Source of the DNA: Paraburkholderia dinghuensis
GTDB lineage: Bacteria > Pseudomonadota > Gammaproteobacteria > Burkholderiales > Burkholderiaceae
Reading direction: 5' to 3'
Length of the DNA: 64,000 bases
Assembly (NCBI RefSeq): GCF_003837865.1
Contig: NZ_RQIS01000009.1
Location: forward strand, 54,965-118,964
Shown: positions 24,348 through 33,925 of the stretch, piece by piece
How positions within the stretch are numbered: position 1 is the first letter of the stretch
Layout of the letters: the number at the start of each line of letters is the position of its first letter
Program-made: the position numbers and the translations under genes
The notes under the pieces: generated by a model
The model's database searches: none
What the model saw: only the letters and a program-made list of their open reading frames with translations
What the model was told of the DNA's origin: nothing

Positions 24348-25949
24348 ATGGTTCGTGTTCTCGAAATCGCGCTGGAAATCGTCCTTTCCGCGTCGCGTGA
24401 CCGGATCGCCGATGACCGGCATTCCCGTGACCGAACCACTACGGCCCTCGCGAAGACACTTGCTGATGCGCTGCCGCAACTCATTGCGGTGTCGTGTGAA
24501 AAAGAGCGCGTGACGACAATCACGTTCGATCAGGATGCCAGATTGACTCGCGCGGGCTGGCGGGTTGCCGTCGAGACCCGCGGCGACCGGCAACAGGTCG
24601 TCGTGTCGAATCGTCAGCGTTGTACGCCGGGCATCACGACGCTCACGTCCATCTTCGAGGCGCCGCTCGACGCGAGCGGGTTCGCCACTTCACTGTTCGA
24701 CACGGCACCCGAGCCATTTCGGGAAGTGCTGGCCGCAGCAGGCGTGCCCGTGCCAGCCGCCGAGCTGCACGGCGAGCGCAGTTGCTGGCGGTGGACGCGG
24801 GATGGTATCGACGCCGAACTCATACTGGACGCCGGTCTTCACGATCCGAACCATGCGGGCGACGAGTCTCCGTGGCCGAACGAGCTTCGCGTGCGCGTGC
24901 CGTGGCCCGAGGGGAGCGATGACGCACCGATCGTGGACACCTTGTTCGCCTGCGCACACGATCTCGTCGATGCGCTTCCTTCCAGCGTGTGCGCCTTCGT
25001 CCGTATGACCGATGCACTGGAGCGTGCGGCCGGGCGCCACGAGCGCGGCCTCGCCGGTGACGACGAAGCCGTGCGTGCGGAACCCGTCGACCTGGGCGGC
25101 GTAACCACCGCCGACGCCGCGCTCGTGGTGATCGGCCGCAACATCAGCGCGCAGTGGTTCGGCAACGACGCGTTCGTGCACGATTCGGCCAGGACCGAGT
25201 TCATCCATCAGATGCGCGTCGCGCAGCGGCGGCTGAGCACCGCGATGCGGATCTTTTCGCACTGGCAGGACGCGATGTGGGCCGAACGTATCAAACCGGA
25301 TCTGAAGTGGCTGGGCGGCCTGCTGGGCGACGCACGCGATCTCGACGTGTTCGTCGAGTCGACCCTGGCCGCGCTCGCCGCCGCCGACACCGATGCCGCG
25401 CGCTGGGACGCCGTGCGCGAAGAGGCCGAAACAGCGCGGCGCGCGGCGCGTGAGCGGGTGCGCGAGGCACTGGCTTCGCCGCGCTATGCGCACGTCGCGC
25501 TGGCGTGGCTGCAATGGCTGGCGGCGCTGGCGCGACGCACGCGCGCAGACGCCGGGAACGCCCGCCCGCTGCATGCGCATGCGGCCAGGCGCGTGCGCCG
25601 CTATTACTCGCGCCTTGCCAGGACGCAGAAGCTCACGGCAATCGACGAGTCGAGCCGCCATCTCGCGCGTATCAACGCCAAGTATCTGCGTTACACGCTG
25701 GAGTTTTTCGAGTCGATCACCTCGCGTCGCACGCGCACGGAGACCGTGCGCACGCTCACCCGTCTGCAGACGGTTCTGGGTGACGGCAACGACGCGGCCG
25801 TTGCGCTGCGCTTTCTTCAGATGATGGAGGTCGAGCCGTATCAGATCGGGTTCGCGCGTGGGTGGTGCGAAGCCGTCAAGCGCTACACGGCGCGCGAAGG
25901 CGAGCGACTGCTGCGCGAACTGCACAAGCCGAAAGTCTCCGGCGGCTGA
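24348..25949 (+). CDS. CHAD-domain protein with CYTH-like N-terminus
   Basis: A 533-aa protein. The C-terminal half (about 260-525) is a CHAD domain: FIHQMRVAQRRLSTAMRIF, GGLLGDARDLDVF, HAARRVRRYYSRL and HLARINAKYLRYTLEFF are the conserved, Arg/Lys/His-rich helices. CHAD domains bind polyphosphate through this basic groove. The N-terminal 200 residues correspond in position to a CYTH/triphosphatase domain but the ExExK signature is not evident, so it is degenerate or divergent. ATG 24348 has GGAG seven bases upstream. The nearness to ppk2 supports a polyphosphate role. Confidence 0.8.
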   Translation: MVRVLEIALEIVLSASRDRIADDRHSRDRTTTALAKTLADALPQLIAVSCEKERVTTITFDQDARLTRAGWRVAVETRGDRQQVVVSNRQRCTPGITTLTSIFEAPLDASGFATSLFDTAPEPFREVLAAAGVPVPAAELHGERSCWRWTRDGIDAELILDAGLHDPNHAGDESPWPNELRVRVPWPEGSDDAPIVDTLFACAHDLVDALPSSVCAFVRMTDALERAAGRHERGLAGDDEAVRAEPVDLGGVTTADAALVVIGRNISAQWFGNDAFVHDSARTEFIHQMRVAQRRLSTAMRIFSHWQDAMWAERIKPDLKWLGGLLGDARDLDVFVESTLAALAAADTDAARWDAVREEAETARRAARERVREALASPRYAHVALAWLQWLAALARRTRADAGNARPLHAHAARRVRRYYSRLARTQKLTAIDESSRHLARINAKYLRYTLEFFESITSRRTRTETVRTLTRLQTVLGDGNDAAVALRFLQMMEVEPYQIGFARGWCEAVKRYTAREGERLLRELHKPKVSGG

Positions 25950-26019
25950 GTCGTTGTTGCCCGTCCTCTCTATAATCGAACGCCCAATCCCCATCAGCCC
26001 TGCATCACGCCATACCGCG

Positions 26020-26889
26020 ATGAATCCTTCCTCACAGTCCTCTTCAGACACCGGGGCTTCCGCGCATGACCTCGGCGTCGGCGGTTCGGTCTGGCTTCAG
26101 TCCGGCCAGCAGATGCTCGGCGGCGCTACGCGTATCGCGCTGCTCGCTGCGATCGGCGAAACGGGCTCGATCACGGGCGCCGCGAAGGCGGTCGGTATGA
26201 GCTACAAAGGCGCGTGGGACGCCATCGACGCAATGAACAATCTCGCCGGCGTTCCGCTCGTCGAGCGGGCGGCTGGCGGCAAGGGCGGCGGCGGAACGAC
26301 CCTGACGCCGCGCGCACTGCGCCTCATCGACACCTGGCGTGCGATCGAACGCGAGCATCGGCGTTTCCTCGAACGGGCGGCTGCGGCCAGCGGGCTCGGC
26401 GGAGCCGATTCCACGCAGGCGTTCGACAGCGACTGGGCACTGCTCAGCCGCTTCAGCCTGCGCACGAGCGCACGCAATCAGCTCTACGGCACCGTGGCGG
26501 CCATCGAGTACGGCGAGGTGAACGACGAGGTGTCGATGACACTGCCGGGCGGCCAGACGGTGGTGGCGGTCGTGACGCGCGAGAGTACGGAGGCGCTCGG
26601 GCTGGCCGTTGGCGCGGCAGCGGTTGCGCTCGTCAAGGCTTCGTCAGTTGTGCTGGTTGCAGGGGAGGAGGCCGCAACGCGGCTTTCGGCGCGCAACCGT
26701 CTCGCGGGTGCGGTCGGCCACGTGCGGCGCGGCGCGGTGAACGCCGAGGTGACGCTCGATCTCCCGGGCGGCACGGTGATCGCAGCCGTGGTGACCGATG
26801 CGAGTGTCGACGCGCTCGGCCTGGTCGCCGGCGTAGCCGCGACGGCCGTATTCAAGGCTTCGAGTGTGATTCTGGGTGTGAGCGGCTGA
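26020..26889 (+). CDS. modE: Molybdate-responsive regulator ModE
   Basis: A 289-aa protein. The N-terminal winged helix (ALLAAIGETGSITGAAKAVG, SYKGAWDAIDAMNNL, about 40-80, then GGGTTLTPRALRLI) is the LysR-like ModE DNA-binding domain. Two Mop/TOBE domains follow (SARNQLYGTV to SSVVLVAG, and SARNRLAGAV to SSVILGVS), which bind molybdate. Members repress the molybdate transporter (modABC) and adjust Mo-enzyme genes; no mod transporter is in this window. ATG 26020 gives family-length protein. It is convergent with the PAP2 gene, 8 bp away. Confidence 0.88.
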   Translation: MNPSSQSSSDTGASAHDLGVGGSVWLQSGQQMLGGATRIALLAAIGETGSITGAAKAVGMSYKGAWDAIDAMNNLAGVPLVERAAGGKGGGGTTLTPRALRLIDTWRAIEREHRRFLERAAAASGLGGADSTQAFDSDWALLSRFSLRTSARNQLYGTVAAIEYGEVNDEVSMTLPGGQTVVAVVTRESTEALGLAVGAAAVALVKASSVVLVAGEEAATRLSARNRLAGAVGHVRRGAVNAEVTLDLPGGTVIAAVVTDASVDALGLVAGVAATAVFKASSVILGVSG

Positions 26890-26897
26890 GTCCGCTC

Positions 26898-27599
26898 TCA
26901 GGCGTGACTCGGCACGGGAAGCGTAACCGTTCTGTGGGTCTGCGAGATCGGCGACGCCGGTGAGTGCGGCACGCGGTTGGCCTTCCAGCGGGCGCGCACA
27001 TACGGCCGCTCGTGACCGGAGACCGTTAGTGCGATATCCGTGACCCAGCGATGCGTCGGCACGCGCACATCGTGCAACGCGAACGTCAGCGCGGCGAGAC
27101 TCAACGCGACCACCGACGCCGTCAGCCGGCCCGTCTGCGCGTTCCACCAGTAGCCAATGAACACCAGCGCCGTCAACGCACCGACCAGGCAACCGGTAAC
27201 GGACTCGGACGGCGAATGCGCTTCCAGCACGACGCGCGAGCATCCCACCGCAACCCCCACAGCCAAGCCGATGAGGACACCTGCGATCCGCACCGGCGTG
27301 CGCACGCCTTGCAGCATCAGGAAAAACGCAACCGGATAGACGGCGGTGGACAGCATGGCGTGGCCGCTGAAGCCAGTGAAGTCGAGATCGCGCACGCCCA
27401 CGCCCCAGCCGAGGAACGCCACCTTCGTGGCGGTCACGAGAACGACGGCCCCACCAAGCAGCAGCAACCAGCTTGCCGCCATGCGCCAGGAGTAGCCGGT
27501 CACAAGCCAGAGGGCGATCGCGAGCGCGAGCGGCAGGGTGAGGCCCGCGCCGCCGAGGTTCGTGATCGCATACCACAGGTGAACGGGTAGGTCTGGCAT
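26898..27599 (-). CDS. PAP2-superfamily membrane phosphatase
   Basis: A 233-aa protein with about six hydrophobic segments. The PAP2 active-site parts are present: KVAFLGWG (domain 1 position, Lys 59), DFTGFSGHAM (domain 2, with the SGH His at about 79) and SRVVLEAHSPSE (domain 3, Arg and nucleophile His). Such enzymes dephosphorylate lipid phosphates, for example undecaprenyl pyrophosphate or phosphatidic acid; the substrate here is not determinable. The C-terminal 40 residues are hydrophilic. Confidence 0.82.
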   Translation of the reverse strand: MPDLPVHLWYAITNLGGAGLTLPLALAIALWLVTGYSWRMAASWLLLLGGAVVLVTATKVAFLGWGVGVRDLDFTGFSGHAMLSTAVYPVAFFLMLQGVRTPVRIAGVLIGLAVGVAVGCSRVVLEAHSPSESVTGCLVGALTALVFIGYWWNAQTGRLTASVVALSLAALTFALHDVRVPTHRWVTDIALTVSGHERPYVRARWKANRVPHSPASPISQTHRTVTLPVPSHA

Positions 27600-27878
27600 G
27601 AGTCAGCGCCGTCACGGCGCATTGGAAAGGGTTACTTGTTTAACGCACGAGCGCGCGGAGGGACAGACACGCACGCCTCATATTTTTGAAGTATAGCCGC
27701 GCGCGACGGGCGCGGCGGTTCGGGTCCCGCCAGGGTCCAGGATGCACTGCACGATTGTCCGTCAGGGTTTGCGTACACAGATCTGCAACCTCGTCTGTTT
27801 GATGCTATGGTGCAATGCACAACGAAGCGGCGCGGTGGATTGCCGCACCGTATCCGACCCTCTTTCACGAGGACGACG

Positions 27879-29105
27879 ATGACGAATAATCTGACGAAGT
27901 TGTGGGCCACTAGCGTGCGACGTCTGCTCGCCACCCAGACCCGGGCTGCCCGCGCTGTAATGCGCGAGGCGGACCGGCATACGAAACATCCCCAACCACC
28001 GTGGCGGGACGCGCAAACCGGGACAGCGCCAGCGCCTGGCAAGGGCGCCGCGCCTGCGGCGGCCGCCTCCGCCGTAGCGCCGCATCAGGCGACATCCCGA
28101 GTGACACCCCAGGCGACGCCTGCGCGCGAATCTCGCGTAGGCCCGCGTGCGGCTGCCTGGGCCGCCGGCGAGTGGCGTCGCGCCGAGCACATCGTGCCAG
28201 CCACGCCGCAACGCGCATCGCGCGCACTACATCACGGTCTCTACCTGCCGGCGAATCGTCACACGGCGGGGATGCCGCTCGTCGTCATGCTGCACGGCTG
28301 CAAGCAGTCGATGGACACGTTCGCCGAAGGCACGCGCATGAACCTGCTCGCCGACCGGTACGGCTTTGCCGTGGTGTATCCCGAACAGTCCGAATTCGCG
28401 CACCCGCACCAATGCTGGCAGTGGTACGACGCGCGCGACGAGGCTGGCGGCGGCGAGGCGGCGGCGGTCGTCTCGCTCGTCGATGCGCTCGTCGACGAGT
28501 ATGGTTTCGACGCTTCGCGCGTCTATCTCGCGGGGTTGTCGGCGGGTGCCGGTCTCGCGGCGCTGCTGGCCGTTCGCGCGCCCGGGCGGTTTGCGGCGGT
28601 CGCGCTGCATTCGGGCCCGGCATTCGGAGAGGCCAGATCGGGTGTCACCGCGCTCGATGTCATGCGGCGGGGGCTTCACACGGACCCGGTCGAACTGCTC
28701 GAACGGCATCTCGGCGACGAGGCGCATCCTGGCATGCCCGCGATCGTCGTGCAGGGCGACGACGACGCCGTGGTTGCGCCGATCAACGCCGAGCAGCTTA
28801 CGGTGCAATTTCTGCGACTGAATGGCCTCGCCGACTCGGACGGAGTACGGCCTGACGTCAGGTCGCGCGAATCGGAGCGGGAGGGGTTCGTCGTGCAGGA
28901 CTACGCGCGCCGGGGCGCGAACGTGGTGCGCCTGTGCCGTGTGGCGAATCTCGATCACGCATGGAGCGGCGGCGACGACGCCGTGCCCTTCCATTCGGCG
29001 ATGGGGCCGGACGCCAGCGCGATGATCTGGAGCTTTTTCGAAGGCCACCGCCGTGAAGCGGCCAACGATGCCTGGTGCGTCGAAGTGGCCAAGGGTGCGA
29101 GCTAG
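27879..29105 (+). CDS. PHB depolymerase-family esterase
   Basis: A 408-aa alpha/beta hydrolase. The first 90 residues are a Pro/Ala-rich variable stretch. The catalytic part then starts at LYLPANRH, with PLVVMLHGCKQS (oxyanion hole), the nucleophile elbow GLSAGAG (about 223-229), GDDDAVVAP around the Asp and NLDHAWSGGD with the His (about 371). This matches the PHB-depolymerase/LpqC-type esterase family acting on polyesters or small esters. No convincing signal peptide was found. GAGGA upstream of ATG 27879 fixes the start; the frame is open from 27807 without better support. Confidence 0.85.
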   Translation: MTNNLTKLWATSVRRLLATQTRAARAVMREADRHTKHPQPPWRDAQTGTAPAPGKGAAPAAAASAVAPHQATSRVTPQATPARESRVGPRAAAWAAGEWRRAEHIVPATPQRASRALHHGLYLPANRHTAGMPLVVMLHGCKQSMDTFAEGTRMNLLADRYGFAVVYPEQSEFAHPHQCWQWYDARDEAGGGEAAAVVSLVDALVDEYGFDASRVYLAGLSAGAGLAALLAVRAPGRFAAVALHSGPAFGEARSGVTALDVMRRGLHTDPVELLERHLGDEAHPGMPAIVVQGDDDAVVAPINAEQLTVQFLRLNGLADSDGVRPDVRSRESEREGFVVQDYARRGANVVRLCRVANLDHAWSGGDDAVPFHSAMGPDASAMIWSFFEGHRREAANDAWCVEVAKGAS

Positions 29106-29142
29106 GCCGCGGCCGATTCGAAGTGTTATTCGACTCCGATGG

Positions 29143-29172
29143 CTGACAGATGATTAGGGTTTACCCTATAAT
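29143..29172 (+). promoter_or_regulatory. Sigma-70 promoter with embedded palindrome
   Basis: CTGACA (29143-29148), 18 bp, then TATAAT (29167-29172). The dyad TAGGGT-TT-ACCCTA (29155-29168) covers the downstream part of the spacer and the first bases of the -10 box, so a bound repressor would block polymerase. It serves the DUF3563 gene 48 bp downstream. Confidence 0.6.
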
Positions 29173-29219
29173 TCTGTCATCCCGTCGGGGTGAATATCTT
29201 TTCGAAGCAGGTCCGAATC

Positions 29220-29396
29220 ATGCAATTCCTGAGCCGTCTTTTCCTGTCCATCATGAAGCCTTCCGACGTGGTCGAAAGAGAGCGCGAAGAGGCCTACCTT
29301 GCAGACGCGGTCGATATCTACGATCTGGAATTCCGACTGCGCAAGCTAGACCGCGAGAAGGCGACGCGTCATCCGGCCTGGATGAGCCAGCGCTGA
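29220..29396 (+). CDS. DUF3563 family small protein
   Basis: A 58-aa protein starting MQFLSRLF, with DAVDIYDLEFRLRKLDRE in the middle, the defining part of DUF3563, a short family common in Burkholderiales and of unknown function. ATG 29220 is chosen from the family length; a GTG at 29190 in frame would add 10 residues. It has a strong promoter of its own and stands alone. Confidence 0.75.
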   Translation: MQFLSRLFLSIMKPSDVVEREREEAYLADAVDIYDLEFRLRKLDREKATRHPAWMSQR

Positions 29397-29529
29397 TTCC
29401 GGTGCCTGGATGGCACACACGTGGCCCGTATGGCCCATTCGGCGCCGGCCTGACGCTGTTGGCCGCGTGGCCTTGCGAGCGACCTGAGAGAGCGCGAACG
29501 GCGCGCATGGCGCCGCCCGAACGGGGACT

Positions 29530-30333
29530 TTAGCGGCTGGGGTCGGCTGGATCGCCGGCCTGCTGCTCCTGGACACCGAAGCAGCCGCGATAAGTGGCGT
29601 AGAACGAGCAGTACAGCATCGTCACCACGACGATGAGCGCCGCCATCAGCAGAGCCGGGGCGAATTCGCCCGCGCCGAGCGCCTGCGCCAGCAGCGTGAG
29701 CACGAGCGAAACGCTGATCGACACCGCCATCCACAACGCCCAATACACCACGAAGGCGCCCTTGTTGCGCCAGCAGCTCACCACGCTGAAGAACATCGCC
29801 TTGGCCGGCGGCACGTCATGCCAGGCCGTCAGCACGGGGGCGAACCAGAACAGCATGGCTACCGGCACATACAACACCATCGACGCGAGCAGCGCGAGCG
29901 GCGTCTCGCTGTTTCCGAACGACTCGGCATCCATCGAACCGCCGATGGTCATCAACTGCAGCAGTGTGCCGCCATCCACGAGCGCCGATGCCGCGAGCAC
30001 GAGCGCCATCGCCACCACATAAATGCCGCCGAGCGCGAAAAGGCGCTTCGTCGTCGTCTGGCCATACGTGCGGAAGCCGTCGACGAGAATGGTCGGAAAG
30101 ACCGGCTTGCCTGCAATCGTGTCGCGGCAGGCTGCCATGAAACCGACCGCTACCCCAGGCACGAAGAGGAGCGGCAGCACGGCGCCCACGACCGGGATGG
30201 CGGAGATGAGCGTCCCCACCAGCAGATAGGTAAAGAACAGCGTGAGGAACGCTAGCGGGCTGCGGCGGAACAGCCAGATTCCCTGGCGGAACCAGACGTA
30301 ACCCGTTTTCGCGGGAACTTCGATCAGTTGCAT
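29530..30333 (-). CDS. BPSS1780-type membrane protein
   Basis: A 267-aa protein with about six transmembrane segments. [20 protein letters not shown] at the start and FRRSPLAFL are the opening motif of the BPSS1780 family of Burkholderia membrane proteins (function unknown). ATG 30333 overlaps the end of thrB by 10 bases, so the two are translated together. In Burkholderiales this gene usually follows thrB. Confidence 0.85.
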   Translation of the reverse strand: MQLIEVPAKTGYVWFRQGIWLFRRSPLAFLTLFFTYLLVGTLISAIPVVGAVLPLLFVPGVAVGFMAACRDTIAGKPVFPTILVDGFRTYGQTTTKRLFALGGIYVVAMALVLAASALVDGGTLLQLMTIGGSMDAESFGNSETPLALLASMVLYVPVAMLFWFAPVLTAWHDVPPAKAMFFSVVSCWRNKGAFVVYWALWMAVSISVSLVLTLLAQALGAGEFAPALLMAALIVVVTMLYCSFYATYRGCFGVQEQQAGDPADPSR

Positions 30334-31328
30334 GAACCTGGCTCTGCGTGAAGGACATCGGAGGCATCGCCGGCGCGGCGCTCACGCAGGATGCGTTCGA
30401 AGTGGCCGGGATCGTGCGGCTTGAGCAGTTCCGCCGAGCGCGGCAGATAAAAATCATACAGACGCGACACCCAGAAGCGGTAAGCGCCTGCGCGCAGCAT
30501 ATCGTTCCAGTGGCGCACTTCCGCGGACGTGAACGGGCGCACGGTCTGGTAGGCGCGCAGCAACGCCACGGCGCGCGCGCGGTCCAGCTTGCCCGTCGCG
30601 AGGTCCACGCACCAGTCGTTCACGGTGACCGCCACGTCGAACAGCCACTTGTCGCAGCCCGCGAAATAGAAGTCGAAGAAGCCGCCGAGGCGTACCTCAT
30701 GACCCGGCGCCGGATTGGCGTGCGCGAACAGGACGTTGTCGCGGAAGAGATCGCAGTGGCACGGGCCGCCCGGCAACGCGGCGTAATCGGGCGAGGCAAA
30801 GAGCGCGCGCTGGTGCGCCAGCTCGCCCGAAAGCAGGTCGCGCTGTGCTTCTTCGAGAAACGGCAGCACCGCGGGCACCGTTTCTTCCCACCACGGCAGG
30901 CTGCGCAGATTCGGCTGATCGCCCTTGAAGTCGCGGCCCGCGAGGTGCATGCGCGCGAGCATCTGGCCCACTTCCGTGCAGTGCTCCACGCCGGGCGCGA
31001 GTTCGGGAACGCCGTCGAGCTTCGTCACGATCGTCGCCGGCTTGCCGTGCAGCAGGCCGAAGAGGGCGCCGTCGCCGCGCGGCATGGGGTCGGGCACCGG
31101 CACACGATGCGACGCGAGGTGGCGCATCAGGTCGAGGTAGAACGGCAACTGGTCCGCCGACAGCTTTTCGAAGATCGTCAGGACGTATTCGCCGCGCGTC
31201 GTCGTCAGGAAGAAGTTGCTGTTTTCGATGCCGGACTGGATACCGCGGAATTCGACGACGTCGCCGAGATCGTAGTCGCGCATCCATGCGCCGAGCTGGG
31301 TTTCTGTGACAGCGGTGAAGACGGCCAT
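30324..31328 (-). CDS. thrB: Homoserine kinase, APH-fold type
   Basis: A 334-aa protein of the choline-kinase-like ThrB family (not the GHMP type): [20 protein letters not shown] at the start, GIENSNFFL, the catalytic loop [14 protein letters not shown] (about 197-210) and [17 protein letters not shown] as the metal-binding Asp region. It phosphorylates homoserine in threonine biosynthesis. Second gene of a leftward cluster DUF2782-thrB-BPSS1780; it overlaps the membrane-protein gene. Confidence 0.92.
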   Translation of the reverse strand: MAVFTAVTETQLGAWMRDYDLGDVVEFRGIQSGIENSNFFLTTTRGEYVLTIFEKLSADQLPFYLDLMRHLASHRVPVPDPMPRGDGALFGLLHGKPATIVTKLDGVPELAPGVEHCTEVGQMLARMHLAGRDFKGDQPNLRSLPWWEETVPAVLPFLEEAQRDLLSGELAHQRALFASPDYAALPGGPCHCDLFRDNVLFAHANPAPGHEVRLGGFFDFYFAGCDKWLFDVAVTVNDWCVDLATGKLDRARAVALLRAYQTVRPFTSAEVRHWNDMLRAGAYRFWVSRLYDFYLPRSAELLKPHDPGHFERILRERRAGDASDVLHAEPGSCN

Positions 31329-31535
31329 GCGGGAAGTAGGTTGGTTGTGTAATCAGGCGGCCGGCGCTGGCACGTGCGGCCGACGTGTTTTATCGGACTT
31401 TCAGCAGACTTGTGGCCGGCTCGGGGGCGAAGGGCGCTTCATGACACCCAGCCCCTGGGTGCAGATTCGCAGCGAATCCGTTGCCCGGTGAAACGCGCCG
31501 ACTGCCTGCGCGGGCAGTCGGCGCAGCGTATCAGA

Positions 31536-31931
31536 TCAGTAGCGCAGATTGACCGACGGTAGCCGCGTGCTGGGCTTGCCGTTCGGGCGCACTTGCGGCG
31601 ACGTATCCGCGGGCGCGCTCATCGAGTAGCGCGTACCAAGGTTCGAGCGCACGTTGATTTCGACGGGCTTGCCCTTGTCGCGGAACTCGGTGACTTCCGT
31701 CCCGGACGGGGTCACGAGGTGGAAACTCGGCGTGCGCGGCACGTTGATATCGACCTTCGACGTCACGTTCGCGGCCGGCTCGTTGTTGATTGCCGCGAGG
31801 TCCGGCAGACCGGCCCGTTCGTTCGCGGACTGGGCCTCGACGGCGGCTTTCGCGTCATCGGCGGGTGCGGCCACGGCGGCACCGCACATCGCGAGTGTGA
31901 CCGCGGTAACAACGGGAAGGAGCGACTTCAT
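31536..31931 (-). CDS. DUF2782 secreted protein
   Basis: A 131-aa protein with a signal peptide (KSLLPVVTAVTLAMCGAAV, cleavage after AVA at about 21). The DUF2782 core TPSGTEVTEFRDKGKPVEI and VRSNLGTRYSM follows. The family is a small envelope protein of unknown function, regularly found upstream of thrB and near polA in beta- and gamma-proteobacteria. ATG 31931 follows AGAATC weakly; the longer frame upstream to 32072 lacks a signal peptide at its start and is rejected. Confidence 0.82.
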   Translation of the reverse strand: MKSLLPVVTAVTLAMCGAAVAAPADDAKAAVEAQSANERAGLPDLAAINNEPAANVTSKVDINVPRTPSFHLVTPSGTEVTEFRDKGKPVEINVRSNLGTRYSMSAPADTSPQVRPNGKPSTRLPSVNLRY

Positions 31932-32077
31932 GATGATTCTCCGGTTCGATCTTTGAATTTTAGCAAATCCGCCGCTGCCCCGTCCCTCGCCGCGAGGCGC
32001 CGCACGGCGGCTAGGGGCGCCGTCAGAAAGCCGGAGTTCCGTGGTAAGGTGATTTGATCGATCGGAGGCCAATGACG

Positions 32078-33604
32078 ATGAACAACGACACCAACGCGCG
32101 GCCGCTCATGATGCCCGCACACGATTTCCCGACCGCGTCTTACGAGGACGCCGCCGATGCAGTCGCCCAGCTCTCCACGATCTACGAGGCGAATACGTCG
32201 TTCCTGCGCGATGCGTTCGCGCGCTACCGCCGCGGCGAGGCGCTGGAGCGCCACGTGCGCGCATGCTATCCGGCCGTGCGAATCCGCACCGAAGTCAACA
32301 CGCACATCGATTCGCGCCGCTCGTACGGTTTCGTTGCGGGCCCCGGCGTGTTCGAAACGACCGTCACGCGGCCGGACCTCTTTAGCGACTACTACCGCGA
32401 GCAGTTGCGACTTCTCGCGAAGAACCATCACGTGTCGATCGACGTGGGCGTGTCGGATCAGCCCATTCCGATTCACTTCGCCTTTGCGGAGGGCATCCAC
32501 CTCGAAGGCGATCTCGACCGCGAGCGCCTCGTGGCGATGCGCGACGTATTCGACACGCCGGACCTCGCGCTGCTCGACGACCGCATCGTCAACGGCACGT
32601 ATGAGCCGGGCCCGGGCGAACCGCATCCGCTGGCGCTCTTCACCGCGCCGCGCGTCGATTTTTCGCTGCACCGGCTCAAGCACTACACGGCGACATCGCC
32701 CACGCACTTCCAGAACTACGTGCTCTACACGAATTACCAGTTCTACATCGACGAATTCGTGAAGCTCGGCCGCGCGATGATGGCGCGCACCGACGACGCC
32801 GACTTGCGCACCTATCGCAGCGAATACACCTCGTTCGTGGAGCCCGGCGATGTCGTGACGTACAACGCGAATCTCGGCAAACAGGACGACGAGGGCACAC
32901 CGCCCGCGCGTCTGCCGCAGATGCCCGCGTATCACCTCAAGCGCGCGGACGGCAGCGGCATCACGATGGTCAACATCGGCGTGGGGCCGTCGAACGCGAA
33001 GACGATCACCGATCACATCGCGGTGCTGCGTCCGCACGCGTGGATCATGCTCGGCCATTGCGCGGGGCTGCGGAATACGCAGCGTCTGGGGGACTACGTG
33101 CTCGCTCACGGCTATGTGCGCGAGGATCATGTGCTCGATGCGGATCTGCCGCTATGGGTGCCGATTCCCGCACTCGCCGAAGTGCAGGTGGCATTGGAGC
33201 GCGCGGTCGCGCAGGTCACGCAGCTCGACGGCCCGGAGCTCAAGCGCGTGATGCGCACCGGCACGGTGGCGAGCGTCGACAACCGCAACTGGGAGTTGCG
33301 CGATCACCGCGAGCCGGTGATGCGTCTCTCGCAGAGCCGTGCGATTGCGCTCGATATGGAAAGCGCAACGATTGCGGCGAATGGTTTTCGCTTTCGGGTG
33401 CCGTACGGCACGCTGCTGTGCGTCTCGGACAAGCCGCTGCACGGCGAGCTGAAACTGCCCGGGATGGCCGATTCGTTTTACCGCGCGCAGGTGGACCAGC
33501 ATCTGCAAATCGGTGTGAAGGCGATGGAGATTCTGAGGACCAATGGGCTGCATAAGCTGCATAGTCGTAAGCTGCGCAGCTTTGCGGAGGTGGCGTTTCA
33601 GTAG
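32078..33604 (+). CDS. amn: AMP nucleosidase
   Basis: A 508-aa protein matching Amn over its whole length: an N-terminal regulatory domain (SYEDAADAVAQL, YAAVRIRTEV-like), then a phosphorylase-fold domain with FQNYVLYTNYQFY, MVNIGVGPSNAKTITDHIA, MLGHCAGLRNTQRLGDYVLA and ALDMESATIAANGFRFRVPY. It splits AMP to adenine and ribose-5-phosphate. GGAGG lies 9 bases before ATG 32078; ATG 32072 is closer and less likely. The last 37 bp of the gene recur 2.1 kb downstream. It is followed by a perfect 14-bp stem. Confidence 0.93.
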   Translation: MNNDTNARPLMMPAHDFPTASYEDAADAVAQLSTIYEANTSFLRDAFARYRRGEALERHVRACYPAVRIRTEVNTHIDSRRSYGFVAGPGVFETTVTRPDLFSDYYREQLRLLAKNHHVSIDVGVSDQPIPIHFAFAEGIHLEGDLDRERLVAMRDVFDTPDLALLDDRIVNGTYEPGPGEPHPLALFTAPRVDFSLHRLKHYTATSPTHFQNYVLYTNYQFYIDEFVKLGRAMMARTDDADLRTYRSEYTSFVEPGDVVTYNANLGKQDDEGTPPARLPQMPAYHLKRADGSGITMVNIGVGPSNAKTITDHIAVLRPHAWIMLGHCAGLRNTQRLGDYVLAHGYVREDHVLDADLPLWVPIPALAEVQVALERAVAQVTQLDGPELKRVMRTGTVASVDNRNWELRDHREPVMRLSQSRAIALDMESATIAANGFRFRVPYGTLLCVSDKPLHGELKLPGMADSFYRAQVDQHLQIGVKAMEILRTNGLHKLHSRKLRSFAEVAFQ

Positions 33605-33605
33605 G
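33569..33605 (+). repeat. 37-bp direct repeat, left copy (3' end of amn)
   Basis: The last 36 bases of amn including the stop codon plus one base, identical at 37 of 37 positions to 35709-35745. The intact gene is at this end. Confidence 0.9.
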
Positions 33606-33681
33606 GAACAGGAATGCTTTTGCTGGCGGGCGATTCCGTCATTTTGGATCGCCCATAGTGTGTGACTAAAACAGGACTGTC

Positions 33682-33712
33682 TCACTCCCGTGCCGCTTCG
33701 GCACGGGAGTGA
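33682..33712. terminator. Perfect hairpin downstream of amn
   Basis: TCACTCCCGTGCCG pairs with CGGCACGGGAGTGA across a CTT loop, a perfect 14-bp stem. No long T-run follows. It lies between convergent amn and the glycosyltransferase gene and probably ends transcription of amn. Confidence 0.7.
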
Positions 33713-33852
33713 CACGTTCAATCTCCTGCGCCTTCATGTAGTGGACTGTCAATATCCTCTCAGGCTGCCATTTAATATTCAACGAGCGTTAACATCGCCA
33801 CGCTGCAATTCTGGACGACCACTATTCTGCGACGAACCGTATATCCGATTCT

Positions 33853-33884
33853 AAGCCCCTTCTGATGCGAATCAGAAGGGGCTT
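33853..33884. terminator. Second perfect hairpin between amn and the glycosyltransferase gene
   Basis: AAGCCCCTTCTGAT pairs with ATCAGAAGGGGCTT around GCGA, a perfect 14-bp stem with A/T ends on both sides, so it could stop transcription from either direction. It is 41 bp beyond the glycosyltransferase stop. Confidence 0.75.
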
Positions 33885-33925
33885 CTGTTATAACGGCGGA
33901 AAAATACCAAAAATCAAACAAGGAT

